A stretch of 54,187 bases of DNA from Planctomycetia bacterium (GCA_034440135.1 JAWXBP010000445.1:1-54187), one strand, 5' to 3'. Positions 35,500 through 44,877 are shown, numbered from the stretch's first letter. Translations and numbers: made by a program. The notes: generated from the sequence alone by a model not told the origin.

Positions 35500-38400
35500 C
35501 TATCGCTTCGGTTCGAGATAGCGATACTGCGGATCGCTGGGATCGTTCACGACGGTCCAGAGTTTGCCGTTGCGGAGGTAGAGCTTTCTTTGCTCTGCGA
35601 AATTCAATGGTCGCGCACCGACGCGGCCGAAGACGGCGATTTGTTGGCCGGATTCATCCACCGCGCGATCGCGATCCACCGCTTCGGCGATGCAGAGCGC
35701 ATGTCCTTCGTGCGGCAGGCGGCGCGTGGCGACCAATGTCGGCACCGGGCGCGGGCTGAAGCCCATCATGCCGGGCGTTTCCGGCGACGTGAGTTGCACG
35801 ACGCGAAGGCCATTGCGCCCGTCGGCGAGATACGCGAATTCGCTGTTGTTAGTGATGCCTAGTTTCACGTCGTGCAGGTCGTTGATGCAGCCGTCGGCGT
35901 TGTAGAACTGCTCGACGCGGGGCGCGGCGGGGTTTTCCACATCGACGATGATCAGTCCGTGCTCGCCGCCGGAGATGTAGGCATACGTCCGTGCCACGTA
36001 GATGTTCTTGGCTTCTGGTAGCGGAAGCGTGGTAACGGGGATCGGGCGAGTGAGGTCGGTGACGTCGAACACGCGCAGGCCAACCTTATCGGTGACGAAG
36101 GCGTAACGGAACTGCACCGCCACGGCCGTGGGTTGATCGGCGAATTGCTGGTCCAGCACGGCGACGACCGTGGGGCATTGGCTATCCGCGATCGAAACCA
36201 CGACGACGCCGACATCACAGCAAATGTAGGCGTACTCGCCCGCGATGGTGATGTTCCGCGCGCCGTTGAGAATGCCGTCGGGATTGAAGGTAGATTCGCG
36301 GCGGAGGAAGTTGTTCGTGGGATTGCCGTCCAGCAGGGTGCCGACGCCGACGATGATCAGGCCCTCGTATTTGTCGGTGACATAGATGTTGCCGTAGTGG
36401 CCGGCGATCGGCGTTTCCCGATTTTCAGGATGTTGGATACGCGTGGGATCGGGGGCGATCGTCGTCGGCGCGACGACCGACGTCGCATACTGCGTGCGGA
36501 CATAGAGGCGTTGTCCTAGCGGCGAAACCGGCGCGGTGGTGATCCGTTCGGAGAAGGCCTTGTGGTCGATGAAGGCCACGTCGAATACGCGCAGGCCTCC
36601 TTCGCCGCAGGCCGCGTAGAGGAACTCGCCGCGCATTTGCAGCGCGAGGATTTCCGGCTTCGAGAGCGGGCGCAATAGCGTGTCGCCGATGTCCTTGCCG
36701 GGATGCTCGTGGGCGTGCTCCAATTCCGCGCCACGCTCGACGTGTTCTCGGTGATTGTCCGGATAGGCCATCCGGTGCAACGTGCTGCCGATCACGGCCT
36801 GGGGTTCTTCGCGTTCGGTGACGACGACGGCCTCGAAGCCGTGCTCGCCGGCGCCGACGTAACAATAGCGGCCCATGAAGTTGACGAAGTTCGTGCCTTG
36901 CATGAGGAGCTGCGCCATGATCGCGTTATTGTTGTTCTGGCGATCGAGATGGCAGTCGTTGCACAGCTTGGTTTCGCCCGCGCCGCGGACGGTGTGCGGG
37001 ACGTTCGTGCTGAAGGCGATGCCGCTCAGGCCGTCTCCAGAGATGGTTTGCTGCTGGACGTAAATCGATTCGCGATTGCCGTTGTAAGAGCCTACATGCA
37101 CCGCGCAGCTGGACCGCGCCGGGCCGATCTTGTTGCCGGTCACGTCGCCGTCCTTGGCGAGCATGTAGACTTCGTCGCGCAATGTTTGGAAGTTGTACGA
37201 CACATAGTTCCGCGCCACGTCCCCTTCGCCGTGCAGGAGCGGCGACTTGACATTCGCCTTTTGCGGCAGATGGCAGCCGTAGCAACTCGGGTTCCAAGAG
37301 CTATGGCAGGCGATGCAGTTCATCGAGTTGTTGTCGTGCGCACAATGCTCGCCGGGTTTCGGCTCGCCGTAGACCATCTGGCCTTGGGCGTCGAACCGCA
37401 CGGTCTTCGCCAAGAGCGCTTTAGCGTTGAAATCCTTGCTGCCGGGCGTGATGGTGTCGCGGACCTGGGTGATTTCCCAGGACAGTGTTTCGTCGACCAT
37501 CGAGTTTTGCACGATGACATTGCCGCGATCCTCGAAGCGCGGCTTGCCGGAGGGCGTGCGGAATTTGCGCAAATTCGTGCCCCCTTCCGGCGCAGCGGGG
37601 CCGGAAGTGATCAGGTTCGCGCGGCCGTTGACCGTGCCATGGCAATCGATGCAGGCGATTTCGATCGCGGCGCGGACCTCGCCGTAGAGCTTCGTGTTGC
37701 CATGTACATCCTGGTGGAAATGGCAATCGACGCAGTGCATGCCTTTTTCGAGGTGGATATCCATCAGATGAACCGGCACGCCGTCGCGGGCTTTGCCGCA
37801 TTGCTGTTCGACGCGCGTCGGCGGCGCCATCGCCGCTTGCAAGAGCTCCGGCTCGTGCGGCGGGACGACTTCTTCCTTGTGATCCAAGAGATTGCCGCGA
37901 CGATCTTTCTTGAACACCGCGCGGAAAATCCAGCCGTGCCCGTGGAAATCGGCGAACTGCGTGTGACGTAGTTGGGGATTCAATTCGCTCGATCGTTCAA
38001 GGAAACCGGGGTCAGACCAGTTGCCGCGCAGCGACGCTTCGTCCGGATTGTTCATCGACGCTTGGACTTGTTCCTCGGCGCTGGGGTTCTTTTGCCGCGC
38101 CGGGTACATCAATTCGCCGTCAATTTCATTGTCCCACCAGGTGAAGCCAAGGTAGCTGTTCATCACGTTCGTGCCGGGATGCACATGACAGGTAATACAC
38201 TGGCTGGTCGGGACGCCGGTTGTGAACTTGTGATCGATGGGATGGCCGCGCTCGCCTTTGGGGATCATCGGATCGGGATTGCAACTCATGCCTAAGTGCC
38301 CGGCGCGAGCATACGGCCCGGAATGGACGGGCGAGCGATCGTTGGCGTAGACCATGTGGCAGGCCGTGCAACCGCTGGAGCGATAGTCGCCGGGATGGTC

Positions 38401-39399
38401 GTTGGTGCCGAGAAAATTCAGCGTGGGATCGAGCAGCCGCGTCTTTTGCAAGCCGATGAACACGGGATCGGTGCGATTCTCCGTGCCCAGGCCACGGATA
38501 CTCAGTCGCTCGCGCGGACGCCCGGGTTCTTCGAGCCGCTCGGGCAAGCCGGTTTCGGCGCGGAAGCGCCCGCCGCGCTCGAAGATGCGCAGCACGTTGC
38601 CAGGCTGCGTAATTTCATAGCGCGGCAGCGGATCGAGATATGGGAGGATCCCCTTGCGCGCGGTTTCCTCCGGCGTCGGCGAAGGGACGGTTTGCAGCCG
38701 CTGCGCGACCCCGTTCATGCTGTAGCTTTCGCCGTAGCGCGGCCATTTGTGGGGAACTGAGCCGTTGTTGTAGAGCGCGGCGCCCCAGAGCATCGCGCCA
38801 TGTGTCATCATGCTCTTGCGCGTGGCGAGCGTTTCCTTGGGATGGCAATTCGTCGTACCGCAACTCAGGTGCGCGATTCGCAAGTCGCCGGGATTGACGA
38901 ACCGCACGAATTCCGGGCGCTCGTGATTCAGCAGCGTGTAGGAGCGGACCGGATTGCCGGACGTGACCCAGGCGTCGGGGAACAGTGGGAGCACGTGCGC
39001 GGCTGCTTTCGACGTGGCCATGGGATCGCCGCCGTGGCAGTCGATGCAGCCGAGCTTGACGGTACGCTTACTATGCGGGTCGCCCGTGTTCTCGTGACAT
39101 TGAATGCAGCCCCAGCTTTTTTCGTGTGCTTCGTCGGGAGTTTGCCGGGCGAGATCGATGCCCTGTAGCTCCGGCGGCAAGGGATAGGCTTCGCAATCTT
39201 CGAGACCCGGCGTATAGGTGGCGCGCGGGGCTGCCGGCAACCTAACAGGCGCATTGTCGCGCGACTCGAACGTCGTCGGGCGAACGCGCGGATCGCGCTG
39301 GACCGGTTCGCGTCCCCAGACGACGACGGTCGCCAGCGACGCCACGGTCGCCAACAAGGCGATGTTTCTTAGTCGAGTCGTTCTTGATGGAGCGTTCAT
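35500..39399 (-). CDS. exported multiheme cytochrome c fused to LVIVD repeat region
   Basis: 1299 residues with an N-terminal hydrophobic signal or anchor (NIALLATVASLATVVVWG). Nine CXXCH heme sites are visible at about residues 98, 118, 344, 401, 556, 583, 695, 706 and 813, plus a CX4CH (CGTTNCH) at 180-186, so up to ten hemes. From about residue 845 to the end it switches to LVIVD-type repeats (EGGLRVFDVAFID, DKYEGLIIVGVG, VGLRVFDVTDL, GEHGLIIVDVENP), expected to form a beta-propeller. This should be an extracytoplasmic electron carrier. It lies downstream of an outer-membrane barrel gene, separated by a 323 bp repeat block. Substrate or acceptor unknown. Confidence 0.92.
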   Translation of the reverse strand: MNAPSRTTRLRNIALLATVASLATVVVWGREPVQRDPRVRPTTFESRDNAPVRLPAAPRATYTPGLEDCEAYPLPPELQGIDLARQTPDEAHEKSWGCIQCHENTGDPHSKRTVKLGCIDCHGGDPMATSKAAAHVLPLFPDAWVTSGNPVRSYTLLNHERPEFVRFVNPGDLRIAHLSCGTTNCHPKETLATRKSMMTHGAMLWGAALYNNGSVPHKWPRYGESYSMNGVAQRLQTVPSPTPEETARKGILPYLDPLPRYEITQPGNVLRIFERGGRFRAETGLPERLEEPGRPRERLSIRGLGTENRTDPVFIGLQKTRLLDPTLNFLGTNDHPGDYRSSGCTACHMVYANDRSPVHSGPYARAGHLGMSCNPDPMIPKGERGHPIDHKFTTGVPTSQCITCHVHPGTNVMNSYLGFTWWDNEIDGELMYPARQKNPSAEEQVQASMNNPDEASLRGNWSDPGFLERSSELNPQLRHTQFADFHGHGWIFRAVFKKDRRGNLLDHKEEVVPPHEPELLQAAMAPPTRVEQQCGKARDGVPVHLMDIHLEKGMHCVDCHFHQDVHGNTKLYGEVRAAIEIACIDCHGTVNGRANLITSGPAAPEGGTNLRKFRTPSGKPRFEDRGNVIVQNSMVDETLSWEITQVRDTITPGSKDFNAKALLAKTVRFDAQGQMVYGEPKPGEHCAHDNNSMNCIACHSSWNPSCYGCHLPQKANVKSPLLHGEGDVARNYVSYNFQTLRDEVYMLAKDGDVTGNKIGPARSSCAVHVGSYNGNRESIYVQQQTISGDGLSGIAFSTNVPHTVRGAGETKLCNDCHLDRQNNNNAIMAQLLMQGTNFVNFMGRYCYVGAGEHGFEAVVVTEREEPQAVIGSTLHRMAYPDNHREHVERGAELEHAHEHPGKDIGDTLLRPLSKPEILALQMRGEFLYAACGEGGLRVFDVAFIDHKAFSERITTAPVSPLGQRLYVRTQYATSVVAPTTIAPDPTRIQHPENRETPIAGHYGNIYVTDKYEGLIIVGVGTLLDGNPTNNFLRRESTFNPDGILNGARNITIAGEYAYICCDVGVVVVSIADSQCPTVVAVLDQQFADQPTAVAVQFRYAFVTDKVGLRVFDVTDLTRPIPVTTLPLPEAKNIYVARTYAYISGGEHGLIIVDVENPAAPRVEQFYNADGCINDLHDVKLGITNNSEFAYLADGRNGLRVVQLTSPETPGMMGFSPRPVPTLVATRRLPHEGHALCIAEAVDRDRAVDESGQQIAVFGRVGARPLNFAEQRKLYLRNGKLWTVVNDPSDPQYRYLEPKR

Positions 39400-39403
39400 A
39401 TTT

Positions 39404-39715
39404 CTGTAGCCGACGTCTGTGACTTTGTTGTTCTACGAATCTTTTCCGTCCATGGGAGATGGCAACCACGAACGACACGAAAAGCACGAACGACTTGGAG
39501 AGAATCGAATTGCGCTTCAAGGACTTACTGGACGTCGGTTCGGCAGTTGACAAGGAAAGGGCCGCCATGGCTTTCCCAGTCAGCTCACATTTTCGTGCCT
39601 TTCGTGTTTTTCGTGGTTCCTTCTGGGATGTGTAGAGCACCGAGGTCTGTGACCTCTTCAGCGCCTGGTTGGGTGATGCATACTACGCAACCGGCCTCAC
39701 AGAGGCCGGCTACAG
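39404..39715. repeat. nested inverted repeats between barrel and cytochrome genes
   Basis: Outer arms 39404-39423 (CTGTAGCCGACGTCTGTGAC) and 39696-39715 (complement of CTGTAGCCGGCCTCTGTGAG) enclose the 155 bp CACGAA element at 39464-39618. A further GAGGTCTGTGACCTC palindrome follows the element. No gene is seen in this 323 bp gap. Confidence 0.75.
39464..39618 (+). repeat. CACGAA inverted-repeat element, copy 2 (155 bp)
   Basis: Same length and ends as 29368-29522, with a diverged core that still carries GGACGTCGG at offset 67-75. Lies inside the outer GTAGCCG arms. Confidence 0.85.
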
Positions 39716-39722
39716 AAGGCGG

Positions 39723-41867
39723 TCAATAGGTTAGCGCGATGTCCATGAAACTTGCAAAGAGTCCGTCGACATCGCCGCGCAAGGGGTTGTACAAATCCTC
39801 GAAGCCGGGGCCTGGCAGCAATCCGGAGACGCCGCCGATGATCAGGATGTTGTTGTTCAACAGCGGGCGCCATTCGAGCCCGAGGCTCAGGTCCGTGCCG
39901 ATTTCCGTATCGATGTGATCTTGAAACGTAAATTGCTGGAGGACTTCGGTTTCCTGAAACCAGAGGAAGTTCACGTTCGAGATCATCTTCAGTTTCGGCG
40001 TCAGATCGGCGTCGAAACCGAGGTTGCACAGGTACAAGCCGGGATTCACGAAATTGGCTTGTCCCTGCGTTTTGCTGGAACGCAGGTTGGGAACGATACT
40101 GAGCCGATTGACTAAGTTGACGCCGAAGAGTTGGATCGCCTGGCGGTTCCAGTAGCTGAACTCGCCGCCGGCAAAGTTGGGATTGTCGAAGATGGCGTCG
40201 AAGCCTTCCGCCTCGCCGTCAAAGACGTCGTTGTCGCCAGACGCCCAAAACGCGGACGCGCGGAAGCGGGCCCAATCGCGGTCGTAGGAGAGTTCCAGCG
40301 CCGCCATTTGCGCGTTGATGTCTTGCTTCTGGCCGGCGATGGGATTCATCGAATCTTGCCCGAGCGCCCAATAGAATGCATGGCTGACGTTGACGCGATT
40401 GATATGGCCGTTGCCGGCCCAGCCGAGGTAATAGGCGCTGACTTCGTGTTTTTGGTACACGCCGGCGGGATCGGGGCGCACGAGGAAATCGTTGTCGTCG
40501 AACTTCTCGCTCGGCTTGTCGCGGTTGTAGTGAAAGCTGAGCTGCGTGGTGTAGCCGGGCCAAATGCAGTCCTGGCGATAGTAGTTGGCGATGACGACGT
40601 TTTGATGCCGGTCGTCAAAGGTGTTGAGCTGGCTATTGGTGTCTTTTTCGGTTTCATCGAACCAGATCAGGTTGAACTGGTCGCGGTTCGACAGACGCGT
40701 GCCGAACAAGCGCACGCCGCGGTTGATATCGGAGAAGACGAAGCCGCGGAAGTCGCTGACGAATGGCTGCGAGCCGGCGCGAACCGACATGAAGTCATAG
40801 TTCGGGCTCAGGTCGGCAAGTTTGGTTTCGACGAACCATTCCTCGAGCGCCCAATCGTCGCGGCCGCGGAAGCGCCCGTTGCGGACGTCGGGGTCGGTGA
40901 CCGCGAGTTCATTGGCATCGAGATAGTTGGCGTTGAAGACCGGCGTCAGCTTGACTTGCCAGTCCATCGGCTTGAACGAGGCGTCGCCATGGAACACGCT
41001 GACCGAGAGACGCGTGTACTGCTGGAAGAAGAACTGGTTCGGGTTGCCGAAGAATTCTTCCTGAAACGGATCGTGCGTGCTCTCGAACGGCGTCGTCGCG
41101 GTCGGCACCTGGCGGCGTTCCAGCAGGGTGAGGCTGGCTGCCGTGATGTTCATGAAGGTGTGTTGACCCCAGAGCGGGTAGTCTCCCTTCATCACGTTTT
41201 GGTTGTACGGATCCCACCAGTTTCCTTCCTTGTACGGATAGTCGTCGCCGAGCGGATGCCCGCGGCCGTAGCGATCCCAAGGCATGAACCCGGCGCGCCA
41301 GCGGTCTTCGACCGGGACGAAATGGCTTGATTGTTGGTACTCGCTCGGCAACACGCCGGACGGCCCGGTATAGCCTGGGGGCAATTCGCTCGGCGTGCGG
41401 AACAGCGAGGTCTCGAAGTCGTCGACGGGGGGCGTGATCGGTTCAAGCAGCGGCGCGGCGTCCGGCGCGCGCAGCCAAGTTGGACCGCCGGGCGCTATCG
41501 ATGCGGTTGGCGGCGGCAATGCCTCGATGGCCGCGACTGGAATGACTTGAGGATCGAAGATCGGCGTGACAACCGGCAATCGCTCGACACTTTGCGACTC
41601 AGCGAGTTGCTCCGTGACTGGGACGGAGATTACTGCCGGAGTTTCCAACAATGTTGGCTCAGTGACGACCCGTTCCAGCGAGTCGGTGTTCTCCGCTTCC
41701 GATGAACTGTCGTTTTGCGTGACAAAGATGCGGTCGAGCCAGCGTCGTGACGAGGTTTCCGCCGCGGTGGCTGCGTGCTGCGTGGTCAACCACAGCGCGC
41801 AGGCGAACGCGCATCGCCAATTGGAGCGATGTGGACTAACGCCATGGTTGGTCGGTCGCGCGTTCAC
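39723..41867 (-). CDS. outer-membrane beta-barrel protein, putative porin partner of the multiheme cytochrome
   Basis: About 714 residues from a GTG at 41867; the frame extends to a TTG at 41945, but that would put 46 residues before the hydrophobic CAFACALWLTTQHAATAAE signal. After a proline-rich linker (about 40-180), the rest has alternating aromatic beta strands (FFFQQYTRLSVSVFHGD, WALEEWFVETKLADL, QFNLIWFDETEKD, LGLEWRPLLNNN) and ends in LTY, a C-terminal aromatic as in BAM-inserted barrels. It also has some likeness to alginate-export-type porins. Upstream of the cytochrome on the same strand; a porin-cytochrome pair is inferred. Confidence 0.78.
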   Translation of the reverse strand: MNARPTNHGVSPHRSNWRCAFACALWLTTQHAATAAETSSRRWLDRIFVTQNDSSSEAENTDSLERVVTEPTLLETPAVISVPVTEQLAESQSVERLPVVTPIFDPQVIPVAAIEALPPPTASIAPGGPTWLRAPDAAPLLEPITPPVDDFETSLFRTPSELPPGYTGPSGVLPSEYQQSSHFVPVEDRWRAGFMPWDRYGRGHPLGDDYPYKEGNWWDPYNQNVMKGDYPLWGQHTFMNITAASLTLLERRQVPTATTPFESTHDPFQEEFFGNPNQFFFQQYTRLSVSVFHGDASFKPMDWQVKLTPVFNANYLDANELAVTDPDVRNGRFRGRDDWALEEWFVETKLADLSPNYDFMSVRAGSQPFVSDFRGFVFSDINRGVRLFGTRLSNRDQFNLIWFDETEKDTNSQLNTFDDRHQNVVIANYYRQDCIWPGYTTQLSFHYNRDKPSEKFDDNDFLVRPDPAGVYQKHEVSAYYLGWAGNGHINRVNVSHAFYWALGQDSMNPIAGQKQDINAQMAALELSYDRDWARFRASAFWASGDNDVFDGEAEGFDAIFDNPNFAGGEFSYWNRQAIQLFGVNLVNRLSIVPNLRSSKTQGQANFVNPGLYLCNLGFDADLTPKLKMISNVNFLWFQETEVLQQFTFQDHIDTEIGTDLSLGLEWRPLLNNNILIIGGVSGLLPGPGFEDLYNPLRGDVDGLFASFMDIALTY

Positions 41868-41920
41868 TTCTTGGCTGCGCTTCCTGGTGCGCGCAGGACG
41901 CCACCCCGTCGTGACGGCAT
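41864..41920 (-). CDS. possible 18-residue leader ORF coupled to the barrel gene
   Basis: ATG at 41920, preceded by a perfect AGGAGG (41936-41931) at 10 nt. It encodes MPSRRGGVLRAPGSAAKK and its TGA overlaps the proposed GTG of the barrel gene (GTGA). It could be a translational-coupling leader; it may equally be chance, with the AGGAGG serving an unidentified start in the longer frame. Confidence 0.25.
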   Translation of the reverse strand: MPSRRGGVLRAPGSAAKK

Positions 41921-42086
41921 ACGGCACAGTCCTCCTATCGGTCAAAGTCTGCTTAAACGTAAGAGTCGCCTGGAGTTTTCCTGTCTTCGCAACCGAGAAA
42001 GACGATGTAAGCAGAACTGTTTATCCAGCTCGCCAAGTTTGCTGGAGTTCTAGGAAGACAGCGCAAAATGCGCAGAGGGCCGCAGG

Positions 42087-44840
42087 ATGTGGTCAAAACT
42101 CTGGGCGAAGCAGCGGAAACGCCTGACGACTGCGCCGCGGCCGGCGCCGGAAAAGCTGGAAGCGCGCGCTTTGCTGGCGGCGTCCAGCATCGTGGCGGTG
42201 ACAGGCGACTGGTTGGGGAACGGCGTCGACACCGCGGGACTCTATAACCAAACGACGGGCGAGTTTTTCATTGCCACGGCGAATGCCACGTCGTTCGCGC
42301 AGATCTCCGGGAGCTACGGCCCGGACGGTAATAGCTGGATTCCGTTGGCGGGCGATTGGGACGGCGATGGCGACGACACGCTGGCGCTGTTCGATCCGGC
42401 GAGCGGGCGATTCTTTATCAAGAACGACCTCAGCTCGGGCGCTGCGGACCAGGTGTTTCGCTTTGGCCCCAGCGGCGCGAACTGGCAGCCGTTCGCCGGC
42501 GATTGGGACGGCAACGGCCAGGATTCCGTCGGTTTGTACGACGCCGCCAACGGCAAGTTCTATCTGAAGAATGCGCTCAGCGCCGGCCCTGCCGATATCA
42601 CGTTTCAATTCGGGCCTAAGCCGACGAATTGGCGGCCCATTGCCGGCGACTGGGACGGGAACAATGTCGATGGCGTGGGGCTCTACGATGGCGCGCAAGG
42701 CCGCGTGTATTTGCGAAATGCGTTGAGCAATGGTCCGGCGGACACCGTGTTTTCGTTGGGGCCGAGCCCCGCGAATTGGCAGCCGCTCGCCGGGGACTGG
42801 GACGGCAACAACACGGAAACAGTCGGACTGTATAATCCGGCGTCGGATAAGTTCTTTCTCCGCAACACCAACACCAGCGGTCCGGCGGACAGCGTGTTCT
42901 ATGTGACGCCGGCGCTCAACAACATTGCGCCCGAGGCGCTGGCGCCACTGACGGCCAGCATCACGGCCGCGCAACTAACGGCGCCGGAGGTCACGCAGTT
43001 GCTCGCCCGCGCCGCGGCGGCCACGGCCAGCGAAGACTACGTCATCGCCATCGTCGATCGCCAGGGGCACATTCTGGGCGTGCGCGTTGAGCAAAATGTA
43101 TTGAATACGTTCGCTGGTCGCGACGACGAGCTGTACTTCGCGATTGATGGCGCCATCGCCAAAGCCCGCACGGCGGCATTCTTCGCGAACGGCGACGCCA
43201 CTTCCGGTAACGCCACGCCGCTAACATCAAGAACCATTCGATTTATCAGCCAGTCGACGATCACCGAACGCGAGGTCGAAGGGAATCCGAATAGCCTCGA
43301 CCCTTTGGTGCGCGGGCCAGGATTCGTCGCGCCGATCGGACTGGGCGGTCATTTTCCGCCGGAGATTCAGCACACGCCGCCGGTCGATTTGTTCGGCATC
43401 GAACACACGAATCGTGATAGCCTCGTGCATCCGGGGCCGGACGGCATCAAGGGAACCGCGGACGATATCAATCTCGCCTCGCGCTTCAATGTCGATCCCG
43501 CCTTCATCCCGACAGGGCAAGGTATCTTCGCGCCGGAGTCGTATGGATTCGTCACAGGACTGATGCCCGAAGCGCAAAGCCGGGGCATCGCCACGTTGCC
43601 GGGCGGGATTCCGATTTTCCGCGATTCCGCCGACGCGGACGCTTTCGGCGACACGCTCGTCGGCGGCATCGGCGTGTTCTTTCCCGGCGTGGATGGATAC
43701 GCCACGCACGAACAGAACTTTATTCCCGGCGTCGGGCAGACCGAGGCCCAGCGGACCAATGCGCCGCGAGTATTGGAAGCGGAGTTCATTGCACTTTCGG
43801 CGATCGGCGGTAGTCGCAAAGCGGGCGTGCGCGTGGATACGCTCGACGGCATCGCGGCGATTCCGAGCATCGACTTGCCCTTCGGGCGGATCGATCTGGT
43901 CGGCATCACGCTCGAAACCGTGGGGCCGAATCCGCAAGGCTTGGAGCAACTCGTCGCATTCGGACGCACGCTCGGCGCGGGCAGCAGTGCGAGCGGGGCG
44001 GACCAGCAGGTTAACGCCGGCGGCGATCTGGCGATCGCTGGCCAAGCGGTGCCGCAAGGATGGTTAGTGTTGCCGCGCGCCGGCGGTAATCTCTCAGCGG
44101 CCGACGTGCAAGGAATCATCGATAACGCAGTCGATGAAGCACTGCGCGTGCGCGCGGCGATTCGTTTACCGCTGGGCAGTCGCACGAAGATGGTGCTGTC
44201 GGTCACGGATACGGATGGCAATGTGCTGGGGCTGTTCCGGATGCCCGACGCGACGTATTTTTCGATTGACGTGGCGGTCGCCAAGGCCCGCAATGTTTCG
44301 TACTATTCCGATCCATTGGCGATCCTCGACATCGATCGCGTGGACGGCAACGGGGACGGGATCCCCGACGTGCCGCGCGGGACCGCGATGACGAATCGCA
44401 CGTTCCGGTTCCTGGCGGAACCGCGATTCCCGTCCGGCGTGGATGGCACTACCGCCGGGCCGTTCTCGACGCTGCTGACGCCGGGCGTAAATCCGTTGAC
44501 TGCGGAGAACGTCAATCAGGCCGCGCCGCCGGCGAACACCGCGTTCACCACGGCGTTGGGCTTCGACGCGTTCACACCAGGACGCAATTTCCACGATCCG
44601 TCGAACATTGCCAACCAGAACGGCGTCGTGTTCTTCCCGGGCAGTGCGCCGCTCTATAGCGGGTCGACGCTAGTAGGCGGCTTCGGCGTCAGCGGCGACG
44701 GCGTCGATCAAGACGACACGGTAACGGCGTTCGGCGCATTCGGCTATGGACCGCCGACGAGCGTATTCCGCGCCGATCAAGTGCTGGTCCGCGGCGTGCG
44801 GTTGCCGTATCAGAAGTTTTTGCGCAATCCAGAGGCGTAA
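42087..44840 (+). CDS. surface protein with LEARALLAA tag, five GDWDG repeats and two HbpS/GlcG-like domains
   Basis: 917 residues. N-terminus is basic and then PEKLEARALLAAS, the planctomycete-specific sorting-type tag. Residues about 35-275 hold five repeats of about 48 residues with GDWDGDGDDTLALFDP-type loops (calcium-binding-like). Two regions, about 300-395 and 670-765, match the heme-binding HbpS/GlcG fold: VIAIVDRQGHILGVRV with YFAIDGAIAKARTAAFF, and VLSVTDTDGNVLGLFRM with YFSIDVAVAKARNVSYYS. Divergent from the barrel-cytochrome genes with 140-220 bp between them. Probably extracellular; heme binding is inference from the fold. Confidence 0.85.
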   Translation: MWSKLWAKQRKRLTTAPRPAPEKLEARALLAASSIVAVTGDWLGNGVDTAGLYNQTTGEFFIATANATSFAQISGSYGPDGNSWIPLAGDWDGDGDDTLALFDPASGRFFIKNDLSSGAADQVFRFGPSGANWQPFAGDWDGNGQDSVGLYDAANGKFYLKNALSAGPADITFQFGPKPTNWRPIAGDWDGNNVDGVGLYDGAQGRVYLRNALSNGPADTVFSLGPSPANWQPLAGDWDGNNTETVGLYNPASDKFFLRNTNTSGPADSVFYVTPALNNIAPEALAPLTASITAAQLTAPEVTQLLARAAAATASEDYVIAIVDRQGHILGVRVEQNVLNTFAGRDDELYFAIDGAIAKARTAAFFANGDATSGNATPLTSRTIRFISQSTITEREVEGNPNSLDPLVRGPGFVAPIGLGGHFPPEIQHTPPVDLFGIEHTNRDSLVHPGPDGIKGTADDINLASRFNVDPAFIPTGQGIFAPESYGFVTGLMPEAQSRGIATLPGGIPIFRDSADADAFGDTLVGGIGVFFPGVDGYATHEQNFIPGVGQTEAQRTNAPRVLEAEFIALSAIGGSRKAGVRVDTLDGIAAIPSIDLPFGRIDLVGITLETVGPNPQGLEQLVAFGRTLGAGSSASGADQQVNAGGDLAIAGQAVPQGWLVLPRAGGNLSAADVQGIIDNAVDEALRVRAAIRLPLGSRTKMVLSVTDTDGNVLGLFRMPDATYFSIDVAVAKARNVSYYSDPLAILDIDRVDGNGDGIPDVPRGTAMTNRTFRFLAEPRFPSGVDGTTAGPFSTLLTPGVNPLTAENVNQAAPPANTAFTTALGFDAFTPGRNFHDPSNIANQNGVVFFPGSAPLYSGSTLVGGFGVSGDGVDQDDTVTAFGAFGYGPPTSVFRADQVLVRGVRLPYQKFLRNPEA

Positions 44841-44877
44841 AGATACGCCGCGACACGTTATTACACATCTCAGAAGG

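Noticed and set aside
36703-37971. 422-residue plus-strand ORF opposite the multiheme cytochrome
   Set aside because: Antisense to a gene with ten heme motifs; its translation has no recognisable domain and mirrors the codon structure of the real gene.
40131-41330. 399-residue plus-strand ORF opposite the beta-barrel gene
   Set aside because: Val/Ala/Arg-rich shadow frame without signal peptide or motifs; the minus strand has the barrel pattern and terminal aromatic residue.
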